Positions 11,029 through 22,972 of a stretch of 64,000 bases of DNA are shown in pieces. Positions within the stretch are counted from its first letter, which is position 1, and the number at the start of each line of letters is the position of its first letter. The notes beneath the pieces were generated by a model that saw only the letters and a program-made list of their open reading frames with translations, ran no database searches and was not told where the DNA came from. This DNA is from Cristatella mucedo (lineage: Eukaryota > Bryozoa > Phylactolaemata > Cristatellidae). The stretch is from the NCBI GenBank assembly GCA_009760855.2, contig WPIO01000001.1, forward strand, positions 5,138,501 through 5,202,500. The letters are read 5' to 3'. A program made the translations under genes and the position numbers.

Positions 11029-11805
11029 AGACAACGACAACAAAGTCTGCAACAACTGCGACAACGACAACGAAGTCTCCAACAACAGTGACAATGACAA
11101 CGAAGTCTCCAGCAACTGCGACAACGACAACGAAGTCTCCAACAACAATGACAATGACAACTAAGTCTCCAACAACTGCGACAACGACAACGAAGTCTCC
11201 AACAACAGTGACAATGACAACGAAGTCTCCAACAACTGCGACAACGACAACGAAGTCTCCAACGACAGTGACAATGACAACGAAATCTCCAACAACTGCG
11301 ACAACGACAACAAAGTCTCCAACAACAGTGACAATGACAACGAAGTCTCCAGCAACTGCGACAACGACAACGAAGTCTCCAACGACAGTGACAATGACAA
11401 CGAAGTCTCCAACAACTGCGACAACGACAACGAAGTCTCCAACGACAGTGACAATGACAACCAAGTCTCCAGCAACTGCGACAACGACAACGAAGTCTCC
11501 AATAACAGTGACAATGACAACGAAGTCTCCAACAACTGCGACAACGACAACGAAGTCTCCAACAACAGTGACAATGATAACGAAGTCTCCAACAACAGTG
11601 ACAGCGACAACGAAGTCTCCAACAACTGCGACAACGAAAACAACTCTTCAGGCAGTCACCACACCGATACCTATGACACCGGCTGTCACGCCACCAACGA
11701 CAACGCCTGCTGGTGGCTCAATGAACAGCAGTATATGTCCTTCCATCTTTCCTCTGACTCACACAGCCTGCTTAACCCGGTCGCCGAACGCCATTGCTCC
11801 AATGG
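11029..11805 (+). CDS. Exon: Thr/Pro/Lys-rich tandem-repeat linker
   Basis: 777-nt symmetric (phase 1-1) exon, acceptor CTACACCAACAG, donor G|GTAAGT. It is dominated by ten nearly perfect 60-bp repeats (11041-11640), each two 30-bp units encoding KSPTTATTTT and KSPTTVTMTT-like decapeptides. The final ~55 residues are non-repetitive, Thr/Pro-rich, with NSSICPS and TACLTRSP (two Cys), leading into the CAP start exon. The composition is mucin-like, and dense O-glycosylation of Thr is a reasonable inference. It joins ShKT module 1 to CAP module 2. Long open frames on the opposite strand across this region are by-products of the 30-bp periodicity. Repeat number is likely variable. Confidence 0.82.
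11041..11640 (+). repeat. Coding minisatellite, 30-bp unit in 60-bp higher-order repeats
   Basis: Ten consecutive 60-bp units stay exactly in register, each alternating an ACTGCGACAACGACAACG half and an ACAGTGACAATGACAACG half. Unit length is a multiple of three, so copy-number change preserves the frame. Confidence 0.95.
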
Positions 11806-11893
11806 GTAAGTAACGGAAACCTGACTCAATCGCTCTGCTTCTAATGCTGGCTGTATTTGCAGCAAATTCAAGTAGGATCTTCTTCCGTTGCAG

Positions 11894-11979
11894 GTGTCAC
11901 GGATGCAGATAAAGCAGCGATCGTTGCACTACATAACCAGCTCAGAGCATCCGAGGGCGCCACTGATATGCAAACAATG
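11894..11979 (+). CDS. Exon: CAP domain N-terminal helix (module 2)
   Basis: 86-nt exon, phase 1 in and 0 out, acceptor CCGTTGCAG, donor ATG|GTACGA. It encodes VTDADKAAIVALHNQLRAS then EGATDMQTM. This is the first helix of CAP domains (I...HN.LR.....A..M), where the core residues of the next exon continue with W. Its module-1 counterpart would lie left of the window. Only 88 bp separate it from the Thr-rich exon. Confidence 0.88.
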
Positions 11980-14900
11980 GTACGACCGCTAGTACCAATA
12001 TGAGCATTGCATTGCTTGGCGCATGCACAAAACAAGGTAATGGGAGACTTTCGCAAAACCTCAAATGAGTAGATAATTGTTTAAACGGCTTGAATTCAAC
12101 GGCTGGAGTTATCGGTTTGACCAAATAAACATAGGAAAACAGAGTGTGACCACATTCGTTAGGTTTCTATGAAAGAGAAGCAGCTTAGTGCACAATTCTT
12201 CAGATTCGTTCCTCTCACTGGACAATGAAGAGCGGACATGCTACTGAAGCCATCGAGTAACGATGGTGAAGCATTTCGAAGACACAGCAAGCGACTTGCC
12301 TCCCAAGAACGAATGCAAGTTGCCTGGCATGGATCTTATCAGCTGATTTGCGACGTGAGCACGGGAAGCCAGCATACAAATTAAAATAAATTAATAATTT
12401 ATTTTTAATTTCTTGAATGAAATTATGTTTTTAAATTATTGTTAAATTTAAGTTTTAAATTATTAATTTTAAATAAAGCGTGAAGAAGTTAGTAAGTCCG
12501 AGAACGGGTGAGCTATGTTCTGACTGAAGTGCTTCTAGCGTCGAATGAAGTTGCTAGACACTAGAGTGCAGCTGCTTTGCAGTTGCTAGAACGAGACGCC
12601 TGCTGTACGAGAAGTGCTATGGGACATCACTAAATCCGCCAGTCTTTTTTCACCGCAGGAAAGATTCGTGGTCCTTCGGGTGGCTGTCCATCAAAGTTAC
12701 GGTCATCGCATGACTTTGGTAAAGTCAATTTACTTTAGCAAAAATGAAAAATCCGACCCAAGCCTTGGACAAGTGCCGAAGACTTCCCAAAAATACGTTT
12801 CAACTGCCTTCGCGACTTTTTCAAAGAGGGGCTTTGTGAAGACGCCGGTAGCAATTTGGAACAGAGGACGAATTTGGCTTACAAAACGTGTTTCTTTTAA
12901 AAAATGGTGACACATGTAGGCGTTAACTACTAGTGTTTTATTAGTCTCTGCTTTCTGCCTCGAGTCTGTCGATGAGAAATCTCTTGCTGCCGCATTCAAG
13001 TGGGCTACAGCTCCACTCGCAGAGGATCTGGCTGTAAGGGCCGGCAGCTCCGCTAGTACGGCCATTGAAGCCTCTCGTTTTTGCAATGACCTATCCCAGC
13101 ATTCTTGCTAAAAATTTCTGCGGGTCTGCCCACGTGGCTAGCCGTTTACTCAGAAGGCTGTCGGCTCTACAAAGCCGCCTTTCTAGAGCGGCGCCGCCAT
13201 GGGACGCCGCCGCTTCTCGGTCGGCACCTTCATATCACTGCCAGGCCTGAAATGAGAAGTGCCACGTGCCAAGAGGTCCGGCTTTTGGGCGCGGTGACTC
13301 GACGTCTGATTCCAGACGAGATTGCCATTTCTCTCAAAAAGCAGACCTGATAAGGCCGGCCGGACGGTGCACCTTTAACGCGCGGCCTCTCGTCCCCACG
13401 GATCATCGGCCATCGGGTGTAGAAGAAATACCGCCGCCTTTTGAAGCGCCCTTGCTCGCGGCGCTTCTTCGGCTCGCTGTTGCAGACTCACGCTCCAGAT
13501 AAGACTGTTACCTTTTCTTAAAAGAAAGCAAACTGTTTCTACGGCGGATGAGCAAATGAGATCTAACGAAGGGCGCACGACTGACGCGCAGCTATACCGT
13601 CTGCCTCCGTAGGGTCTGTCAAGCACCGGCTGATGCTTGAAAAAAAATCTATCGAGAGTCGCCCTTCAGTAAAGAGAAGGCACTTCAGGAAAGACGCTTT
13701 TCTTTCTCGCGATACGATAACTATTTTCCTGCTGCTGACTGCGGCGCAGACTTTCCGGGCTTGCCGGAGCGGTTACTTCCATGCGTCTTACTTCCTCGGC
13801 TGCCCACCTGACTTAGAAATAGAATGCCAACAATAGTGATCAGTAAATCAGGCCCACTTACTTTCCATAACCAGCACGCAGCTTATTAACGTTGCGTTTT
13901 CTTTGAGCCAGCAATTCAAAATACATGCAGCGTGTGGGCACGTGAGTTTTTCGTAGTAGCAAATGCGACTATTGCCACAGCTTCAGCTATGCTTCCCGTG
14001 CAGCACATTCAAGGTGCCCGGAAAAAGATTTGGATCTCTTTAATTGGCTTATAAATTTCCTTTAATTATTATTTTTACAATTAATAACAACATTAACATG
14101 TTAGGCCCAAATTACAACTATAGCCTTGGTAGGCGACAAAACGTCGTTCAAGTCGATGCAGCTGCGATTGACGACATGCAATGCGCCTTCTGCTGGTCGA
14201 ATATCAAGACTCTACGTAATTCGGCTGTGACCGGTAGAGTCAGTAGGTCAATAGGTCAATTTCTCTTGGTAAGAACCTTTTCTTTAAAAATTTCGAAAAC
14301 AATCGGTTTCTGCTTCACCGCGCTCTGCAGAATCTTTCGACGGAGATTCCTCGTGACCAGCGCACAAGCCATATTGCATTTTTTCCGGGTAACTACTTGA
14401 CTAAACTACTTAAACTACTATTGTTACTCGAAACGGAATTGTGGTAGACATGTGACACCTGGCGTCTTTCAAGCAGTCCAGAGACTAACCGCCATACCTA
14501 GTATCGTTACATTGCTTTCTATTCTACGTATCTAAGTCCAGGTTTGATAATACAGACCCCCAAATTCTATGCAATAAAATAGCTAGCCGCAGCTTGGCTT
14601 TCACTAAATTAGCATATCCAGAGACCTGGAAAATGCCAATGCTTAGTTTAAAGCGCATATTACAGGACGCAAAAGTTTTTCATTTGTGAAAACAATTTCA
14701 TAATACCAGCCAACTAGTGAGCGATTTTTTTATTTTCACGTTTGAGTACGAGTGATAGTGCAACTGCGTCTCACTAGGCGCGGTAAAGCAATTGCGGTAT
14801 GGGCATATGTGAACATCCTAGTAGACAGATATTCGATCCGTGCGCCAAGACTACTGCTGAAAATTAGGTCTATCATTATCCAAAAAAACCATGCTCATCA

Positions 14901-16314
14901 ACAACCATCCAAAGCATGCTTCTATTAAATACAGACCAGCCAAGGCTGTCTGCTGTGCGACTTGGCTCAGAGAAAAAGCAGCTCCATTAGAGCCAGGAAC
15001 GATCCTAAAATGTCTGATTTACAGGAATTATCAATAGCGGTTGTGTGACCAATTCAACAATCAAGAACAATCTCTATACGGTTCTTAAAGCACAGAGTTC
15101 AAGAGCTGACCTTAATTTCCGTGCTCGCTCAGTTCGAATCCGTGTGCACAGAACGAGCGACTGCCCGCTTTGCACAATGTTTTTGTCGCCCGAGCCGTAG
15201 CAACTATGCCTGCTGTAGGCGACGAACGGAAGCGTATCCGGTGAATGATTTAGTTGTTACATCTTAAATTGTTTAAAAACTACTCATTCTAGATCGCGCA
15301 TGGGGAAGCTCTCTACCGTTTTCAGGCCGCTTCGATGGTACTCGTGGCATGCAAGCTTTAGTGAAGCATTCAATTCGCATCTGGTCTGACCTCATCTTAA
15401 GTCGACTTGAGACAAACATGTTGCTCCGCGATTTCTACTGAGAACGTGCGACTGGCTGTATTAGTATGCAGTAATATTTGTTAATAGTGTTTGTGGTTAA
15501 CAGCAGGAAAACGCCAGTTTTAATATGGTTAGCCTTATCCAGTAGCCACGTTTAAATCGCGGATGTCATTACGCTGGCGGTCAGATGCCAACCTAACTCT
15601 ATTTCTAGCTTACAAATAGTTCAACCTGGGCAATTTGCTTAAAGTTTTTTTGGACGTCCTATTGTATATTCCATTCACTCTAGGTCACCTCTAATGGTTT
15701 ACGTTATGCCGTTCAAGAGGTGAAATTGTGCTTGCACTAACTAATAGGCTGTTCAGAAAGTAAGAGACCTGCAGCCAACTCCTCATTCGTATTATTTGAT
15801 GAGTCTGAAGGCGCGTACAATAATTTTACGCAGGGTAAAATTTGGTTTATTTTTTAGGAATAATAACATTCACAATTAATTTTAAATAATTGATTAAGCA
15901 AGTACCTGCACATTGTCTGTAGTGACGGTACAATTTATACAGGGCTTCTGATAGCTTTTGTAGTTCATGGAGCGCAGGTATCAGGAATTCATTGGAAACT
16001 ACTAAAAGACTAAATGCCCTGACCACTGGTTCAAGATGCTCCCAATGTTTAGAAGGTGTCGGTTTTCACAAATCTTCCACAATTCATATGCTTAATTGAG
16101 CAGTCTTAGTTTCGCGCCTTCTTGCAGAGCTGTTGCTACTTTTATGACAGAACGCAAGTACTCAATTGCCACCGACCAATCACTTAAACGACCCGCCGCC
16201 TAATCTTTCAGCGGCATTTCCTAAACATTCGGCCGGAACTGCCGGAATTGTCGGAGCGCTCATGTACCGTCGGTGCGCCATCATTCAGTCAGTCACTCGC
16301 TTCTGCTTTTGCAG
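11980..16314 (+). other. Intron with no recognised gene
   Basis: 4.3-kb intron. 12375-12480 is very AT-rich. 12600-13640 is GC-richer with several open frames on both strands but no recognisable domain and no splice-consistent reading. 13650-16300 shows nothing I can name. A minus-strand open frame at 12730-13086 (118 residues) is unassigned. Confidence 0.5.
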
Positions 16315-16539
16315 TACTGGGATGGCCAAGTGGCCTACGTAGCAGAGAAATGGGCTGAAAACTGCGTATTCCAGCACGACACGCAAAGAGATATTCCCAA
16401 CGCATTTTCCGTGGGACAGAACCTGGCTTACGGCTTTTCCACCTGGAGCGACGCCATAATGGCTTGGTACAACGAGAAGAATAGCTTCACGTACGGCGAT
16501 CCAAACTACAACTTTGGAAGTATCGGCCATTACACTCAG
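16315..16539 (+). CDS. Exon: CAP domain core (module 2)
   Basis: 225-nt phase 0-0 exon, acceptor CTTCTGCTTTTGCAG. Its 75 residues carry the CAP core: WDGQVAYVAEKWAENC, FQHD (His at residue 21), GQNLAYG (34-40), a WYNEK segment (Glu 54) and GHYTQ (71-75). Of the usual His/Glu cavity residues, the Glu of GEN is Gln here, as in some other CAP subfamilies; His 21, Glu 54 and His 72 are kept. GHYTQ joins LVW in the exon at 22878 only if the donor is CAG|GCAGGT, i.e. a GC-AG intron. The canonical GT four bases downstream would break the frame. Confidence 0.9.
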
Positions 16540-18179
16540 GCAGGTGTTGCAATTAGGAGCTTGCTATTCGGAGTCTGTTGATAAGGTCGTTCGCGACAGC
16601 TGCTGCGACGCCTAGAGCTGAACTGACTCGCCCTCTTTGTATTCTGTTATGCAATTGTAAAAACCGAGCATACAGATTAGTTAATTTATTGCGGTGGCCA
16701 CGACTTGACGTCAAGCCATTGTGCTAAGAGTGCTCAAAGTGTCCGTGCAGTACAGTACTGCAGTACTAGCGTGAGTAACGCAATCTCATTTGCCATTCGT
16801 GCGGTAGTGCCTGCTTGGATGACGATACAACTTTAAGCAGAGATCCGTTTCCATTAGGTTTGAACATTTATTTTGGGTTTTAAAGGACTTATTTGCATTA
16901 TAAAACATAGTATAGAGCGGACATCAGGCGACACGCAAGCTGCTTACGTAATGCTGCCCTACGATAACCTGATCTTATTTCAGCTGCTTTAAAACTCACT
17001 GGCCTTACTTTTGATTTTAGACCAACACTTTAAAAAAAACATACCCTATGACATACAGCTACTTGAATGTTTAATTTTCAGTTTGATAATACTGATATCA
17101 ACTTCGTTGTAGAGCCCATGAGAACTCAATCTCTTTCTAGGCACTCTACATGTGTAAGAGCTTTCTGACACACATCGTCCTAGAAAACCGTGCTTCAACG
17201 TGAAAATTTGTATCAATAACGGCAGGCTGTTCATATTCCCAAAGCGATCGGAAAGGTTTTTCTTTGAAATCCTTCTAAAGCAGTTTGAGCTTCTCGCTGT
17301 CAGGAGGTTATTGGAGAGCTACATATCGCTTAGTGTAGGGTACTATTGTTCATTTGTTTGATGAATAATTGCTAAATCCCTTTAACTCAGTGAGTGCGGC
17401 TCAGTGGACCTCTAAACGTGGACAATCGGTAGCCCATGACGATAGTGGCAACGTTTGTATAGAAATAGTCAAAGCAACATACTCCAGAAGATTTTGCAAA
17501 GGTCGCAATTATAGTTCATTCAGTAGCTCTCCTCATCAGTAAAGCACAGGCATAAGATCGTTCCAAGATCAAGCAAAAGTTATGAAAGATTCAAACCCAT
17601 GGCAGATGGTATAACGTAACCATGCATATTGTAATTAATGCACCAAAATTATTGGACGGAAATTTGAGCGGTATTTTCAAAATTCGAGCCACCTGCTGCT
17701 CTGGTTCTAGTTTGAACCATAATAAATTGACTATTTGCATCCTGTTTTGAATATATTCGAGAGGAAATTTAAAGTTATCACGAGCACAAGATTGAAGTTG
17801 ACCAGGGATAATCTCATAGAACGTATTATGACTAAGACCTGACCTAAATGAATCGGCATTTGTTTAATTTGCCATCTAAGTCTCAAGTGTATTTAAATAA
17901 TCGAGTATTGAGATAATGAGTGACTGCTGCTCTTCTGCAGTCACATGTCACAAATTGCTCAGAGATTTATTCGCGGTCGATGGCAGCGACGACTCGTTCT
18001 GAATCATGACCACAATGTCATCTGTACAACCTCGTCAGTGAAACTGTCGACTGGATTAAGATTTTAGTGACTAAAATATCGCTACCCCCAAGCTTAAGCA
18101 ATCATTTGCCTGCCTTGCACTCTTGCGGGCGGTCAATTATTAATTATAGTGATCTAAGCTGGTGCAGAAAGCTATAGCA

Positions 18180-18895
18180 TTGCTATATTATTTGCTATAT
18201 ATGCTATATATAAATGCTATAGTATATATTTTATTATATTGTATGCAACATTATACTATATATATATATATATATATTTATATATTCATATATTTATATA
18301 TGAATATATTTATATATTCATATATTTATATATGAATATATTTATATATTCATATATTTATATATTCATATATTTATATATTCATATATTTATATATACT
18401 TATATTTTTATATTTTTTATATATTTTTATATATTTTTACATTTTTACATTTTATATTTTTATTATATGTTTATGTTTTTATATTTTTATAATTTTATAT
18501 TTTTATATTTTTATATTTTTATATTTTTAAATTTTTTTATAATTTTATATTATTATGTTTTTATATTTTTATAATTTTATATTTGTATATTTTTATATTT
18601 TTATATTTTTATATTTTTATATTTTTATATTTTTACATTTTTACATTTAATATTTTTATTATATGTTTATGTTTTTATATTTTTATAATTTTATATTTTT
18701 ATATTTTTATATTTTTATATTTTTACATTTTTTTATAATTTTATGTTTTTATATTTTTATAATTTTATATTTTTATATTTTTATATTTTCATATTTTTTT
18801 ATAATTTTATATTTTTATATTTTTATATTTTTATATTTTTATATTTTTACATTTTTACATTTTTATATATATTTATATTTATATTTATATATATT
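18180..18895. repeat. AT-rich minisatellite block
   Basis: About 0.7 kb almost free of G and C. The first part (18255-18395) repeats TATATATTCATATATTTA. The second part (18400-18890) repeats TATATTTT/TATATTTTT. Inside it, a longer block beginning ACATTTTTACATTT and running through TTATTATATGTTTATG occurs twice (near 18438 and 18636), giving a roughly 200-bp higher-order period. Open frames rich in Tyr/Ile/Phe across it are artefacts. Confidence 0.92.
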
Positions 18896-19364
18896 AAAGC
18901 TAATTGGCTTTGAGGATTTTTTGGCTGCTAAGAGATTCAGCTTTTAGCAACCGAATTTAATTTCGACAGGATGCTATGTAACTGGCATCGAATCAGCAAT
19001 ATTGAAACACATTACTTCCAACGTTCCAGCGAATTTGTGATTTTAATCTAGAATTCGGCGATCCTCACCCTGCAAGCCATCCTGACAGTATATCGAGACG
19101 CATTACAAAACTCAAAATACTCCAAAGCTAGGCTTGTCTACCATGACTGTCGTTACAGCCATTTGCAAATGGTTCTGTCGGAAAACCCTCGTAATAGAGC
19201 ATTATATGGAGTGCAAAGTCCTGTCACCCACTTTTTGGTCCATTAATGTTCTCACTCCTTTATCGTATGAGAACAGCATTTTCTTGGAACTTTACCTCTG
19301 TCAACGGATCGTCTGACTATGATATATATATATATATATATTACCTTATTATAGCTGATATCAC

Positions 19365-19470
19365 AGAGTCATTTGTATAGTAGCAGAAGAGTATGAGCGG
19401 CTGGATTCGCACCCACGACCCGGTCTTGAAGAGGGAGCACATTACCTCCTGGGCTATCATGGCTCTATTT
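19365..19470 (-). mobile_element. tRNA-derived SINE fragment (minus)
   Basis: On the minus strand it reads like the SINEs at 36570 and 35664: an A-box-like TAGCCCAGGAGGTAATGTGCTC, a B-box-like GGTGCGAATCC and the start of the shared body. Diverged and 3'-truncated. Confidence 0.55.
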
Positions 19471-21727
19471 AACCCTCTATCCACCGTTATATTCTGTGTA
19501 AACAATTTATTCAGTATGATAACTCTCTACGGTCTCAGTTTCTGACGTTCTTTGACCTCACTGCATCTAAGAAAAATCAACCACGCATATAGTTCTCAGG
19601 CATTTGTGTGCTTAGATATATGTCATCCTTGATGCGGTTAGGCGTGCTTCCATTGTCCCTATCTAGTGGAACTTTTAATATCAGTGAACAATTAGGCACT
19701 TGGAAAAGGTTTATTCTCCTAGGGGTGTTTTGAAAGGCTTTATAATCATTTCTACTGAAAAACGTCATATAGACCAAGAAATAAGCTTTTTTGAAGGATG
19801 GATTTTGACACAATCGAGAAAAAAGTGGTTTTGATTATCACAAATCTAATATAAACTCTCCTCGCTTGTACTATGCAATTAGCCTCTTTGTATTCTCCTG
19901 GGAAATCATGTTTCTGCACCCGAGGAAACTGAAATACCACAATTTTGCTTTTGCAATTCTCCCCTGATGCAGTATGTACACTTTTTATTTGTGTACGTAT
20001 ACTGAAAAAGATTCAAGCCACTGTTATTTGAGTGAACATATTGCTACCTAGCTGTTTTTCAATTAGTGACGATGCCACTTAAATAAAAAGAGTTTTGAAC
20101 TGAAGCTTGCAACGTGAGATATATCAAACACTGAAAAACACACCACACATGATAAAAGATTCAGCAAGAAAATCTAAAGTTTATTGCAAGCTTGAAACTC
20201 GTAATTAACATGAGAATAACCGAATTGAGCTACAGAATTGCAATATGGAGGCCAGTGTCTACTTCTGGCTGACACATTGTAAAGCACTAAGCCTAAAAAT
20301 GGCGAAAACATTGGCTCTAAGCTAATTAAAAGATACAAGCATTCTGGTCTCTTTTTAAGTTACTTTTTATTCACTCAAAGTTTTAAAACGTCGTAAGCGA
20401 ACGTCTAATTGTAAGCAATTTTAAGTAAATAATATTATTGATAGTTTAAGATGACTTGGTATAATTGAAAAGCGTATATTGATCCTTAAATTTTACTTAG
20501 AGTAATGTTCGTATAATAGCCAAGGCCATACCTCTTCAAATGAAGTGTGTCCCATTTATAAAAAGTGTTTAAATATGTACCGGAAAACTTGACGCCATAA
20601 CAATTTATTTGTACAATAATATTGATGCAAAGTTTAACGTTTACATTTTCATTAAGTCGCAGACCTATCATGGATTATAGTGTCATCTAAGATTGTCCTA
20701 CTTTTTAACATTTAATAAGCAGTATGATTAAGAAACCTAATACGGATAGTACCAATTGATTTGCCATCTGAGCTTCACTTAAAATAATAATTTGAATACA
20801 ATGGCATATGCAAGCTTAAAAACCAAGACCTCCGTTTAAGTTTCTTTTTTCTTGCAAGTATGCTACTTGTATCATTCTGCCGCCCTGGTTTAACGGCAGG
20901 GTAAAGGTGTGAAGGTGTAGCCTTTACAATGCCGCTAGCTCGAGATCAGCGGCATACATAAAGCGCCTGGATAAAGATTCATGACTCCTATTGCGCTGTA
21001 TAATATATTTCATGTTTTAATATGCTCATGTTGTAGCTCTTATTATGTCTATAGGATGTTGCAGCTGATTATATGTTTACGAAAACTCTTGTCAGCCAAT
21101 TATATCAGGTTCAACTCGGTTGTAACTTAAAAATCTTCACATGGACAGTAGTATAATCTGTCAAATGTTAGGCTGTGAAATACTTTCAGTAAAGTGAAAC
21201 CACTTTAGCCGGTATTTACGATATGCCGGATTAAAAATTACGCTTTATTCATGGATTGTATATACATGAAATTTTAGCGCACTCTCAGGTCAGCATTCAT
21301 AATTCGTTTCCTGGAATCAAAAATAATAAAAATGCTTGCATGGCTGGCACTTCATAAAGTCATCTGGAAATTCGAAGAGATGGAATTGGCTTTCCTTTCG
21401 ATTAATCGGCTTTTCTAATCACCTTACTAGATCGAGCTTAATCGCCCTAATGACCATGAGTAGTTTTTATTGGCGGATTGCCATCCAAAGAGGCTCAGCT
21501 GTACCAGGTTTGTTACATTATTGTTGGTAATTTCATGTTCAGGCTAAGGCACGATTTGAGAACTGCTCATATAACCGATTTGTAACATACATACGCAAAT
21601 TTTGATGGAAATGAAATCGTCAAAATATTGTCATGCAAAGGGAACCACTGGCTCTTGATATGAGAATAATTGAAAGTGTAACGCAATTTAAAACTTAAAC
21701 ACATACACAGACACAGGCATATGTATC

Positions 21728-21730
<3 letters not shown>

Positions 21731-21771
<41 letters not shown>
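21731..21771. repeat. (TA)n microsatellite, copy B
   Basis: Longer allele-like counterpart of the run at 191-228. Confidence 0.9.
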
Positions 21772-21774
<3 letters not shown>

Positions 21775-22877
21775 TGTGTGACTGTGTGCGTGTGTGTGCA
21801 TGTGCGTACTAGTGTTTCACTCTTCACAAGACAAGACAAGAATATTTGCTTCCTAGATGTGCTGTTTCTTCCGTGTGGCAGCAACTGCTATGACCTCACT
21901 TCAGTTCAGCTACTCCTTAGAATGATCTAGTTCTTCCTAATCCGTATTCAACATCACTTCTTCCATACCTCCAGCGACTGATACGACTGAATAATAATCT
22001 CATGTAAAAACCTTTGAAGTTCTTATCCATAATCAGAGCTCATCGTGTGCTCAAAAGTATACCACTTTATAGTTATGTTAACGGTCGTTAAAGCTCTCGC
22101 AGTGAAACACGTTAACTGGCTTCCAGGGGCAGCATCTTCTGGGTCTTTGCCCAATTCACTAAACTCAGAGACTCATTATAAGACTAGCTGGCAGAGTTGA
22201 AAGCCTGGTACGGTCCTTCAAACAAAGTCTCCTAAGATTTTCAGAGATCGAAGCCATAGTAATATCCTTACTAACATCAAAAATGCACATCAGAATATGT
22301 GAAAAAACCAGAAGTCATTTTAAGATCTGGTCATTGTTATAAATAAATCATCAATAATTATTCTCACATCACTTTTAACTCTTTACCGGCCTAAATACCG
22401 ACTGATGAAAAATCTAAACAAATTAAAGTAGGCAGCTCTTTAAAGGTTTTAGCAAAGCATTGCATTTACCTTTCATTATTTCCATCGCATAACACGATTT
22501 CCTGTTATTCGATAGCTCTCTTTCTGCCCCTATCCTGGCATTGTTTCGGTTAGCCACTGCAAAAAGTCGCCTTACAATTTTCCACAAAATGAAAAATATT
22601 TACAAAATTTCCTGACTATTTAACAGGCACTATCGACGATGTTATTTTTAATCTTCCTGAGACCATATGTGCAACAATTGATGATATTTATAAAGATGCA
22701 AGGTCTGTTTTAGCTATAAGGGTTCACTTCGTAGAGTCGTGAAAGTATAATCTTTTACTTTCTATATTCAGTCCAGAGAAAGCCCAGTGGTTTATTGGAT
22801 GAAAAGCACTAGGAAATAGTGCTAAAAAACCCCGATCCGTAGTATAAAAGTCTCGCAATGATCACTTTCTTTTTCAG

Positions 22878-22972
22878 TTGGTGTGGAGCTCCAGTTCCAG
22901 AATTGGCTGCGGCGTCAGCACCTGCAAGAATCTCAATGGCCTAAAGTTGTACGCCTGCAACTATGCACCAGC
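22878..22972 (+). CDS. Exon: CAP domain C-terminal segment (module 2)
   Basis: Identical in coding sequence to 1676-1770, with the same acceptor and GTAAGT donor; phase 0 in, 2 out. It supplies LVW...IGCG...C and CNYAPA to the CAP domain begun at 11894 and 16315, completing a full CAP fold of about 165 residues over four exons. Confidence 0.88.

Larger units (their letters stand above)
16540..22877 (+). other. Intron (6.3 kb) between CAP core and CAP C-terminal exons
   Basis: Contains a small LINE A 3'-end scrap (about 17108-17160, minus), the AT-rich tract at 18180-18895, a SINE-like fragment, a (TA)10-type run near 19322 and the left part of duplication copy B from 21542. I see no further exons. 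Confidence 0.6.

Noticed and set aside
10928-11643. Long minus-strand open frames (Val/Asp-rich and Leu/Ser-rich) over the Thr repeat
   Set aside because: They arise because the 30-bp repeat unit is stop-free in several frames; the plus-strand frame has matching splice sites and domain context.
12730-13086. 118-residue minus-strand frame in the CAP intron
   Set aside because: No recognisable domain, no clear promoter or splice sites; left unassigned.
18239-18947. Tyr/Ile/Phe-rich open frames
   Set aside because: Low-complexity AT repeat, not coding.
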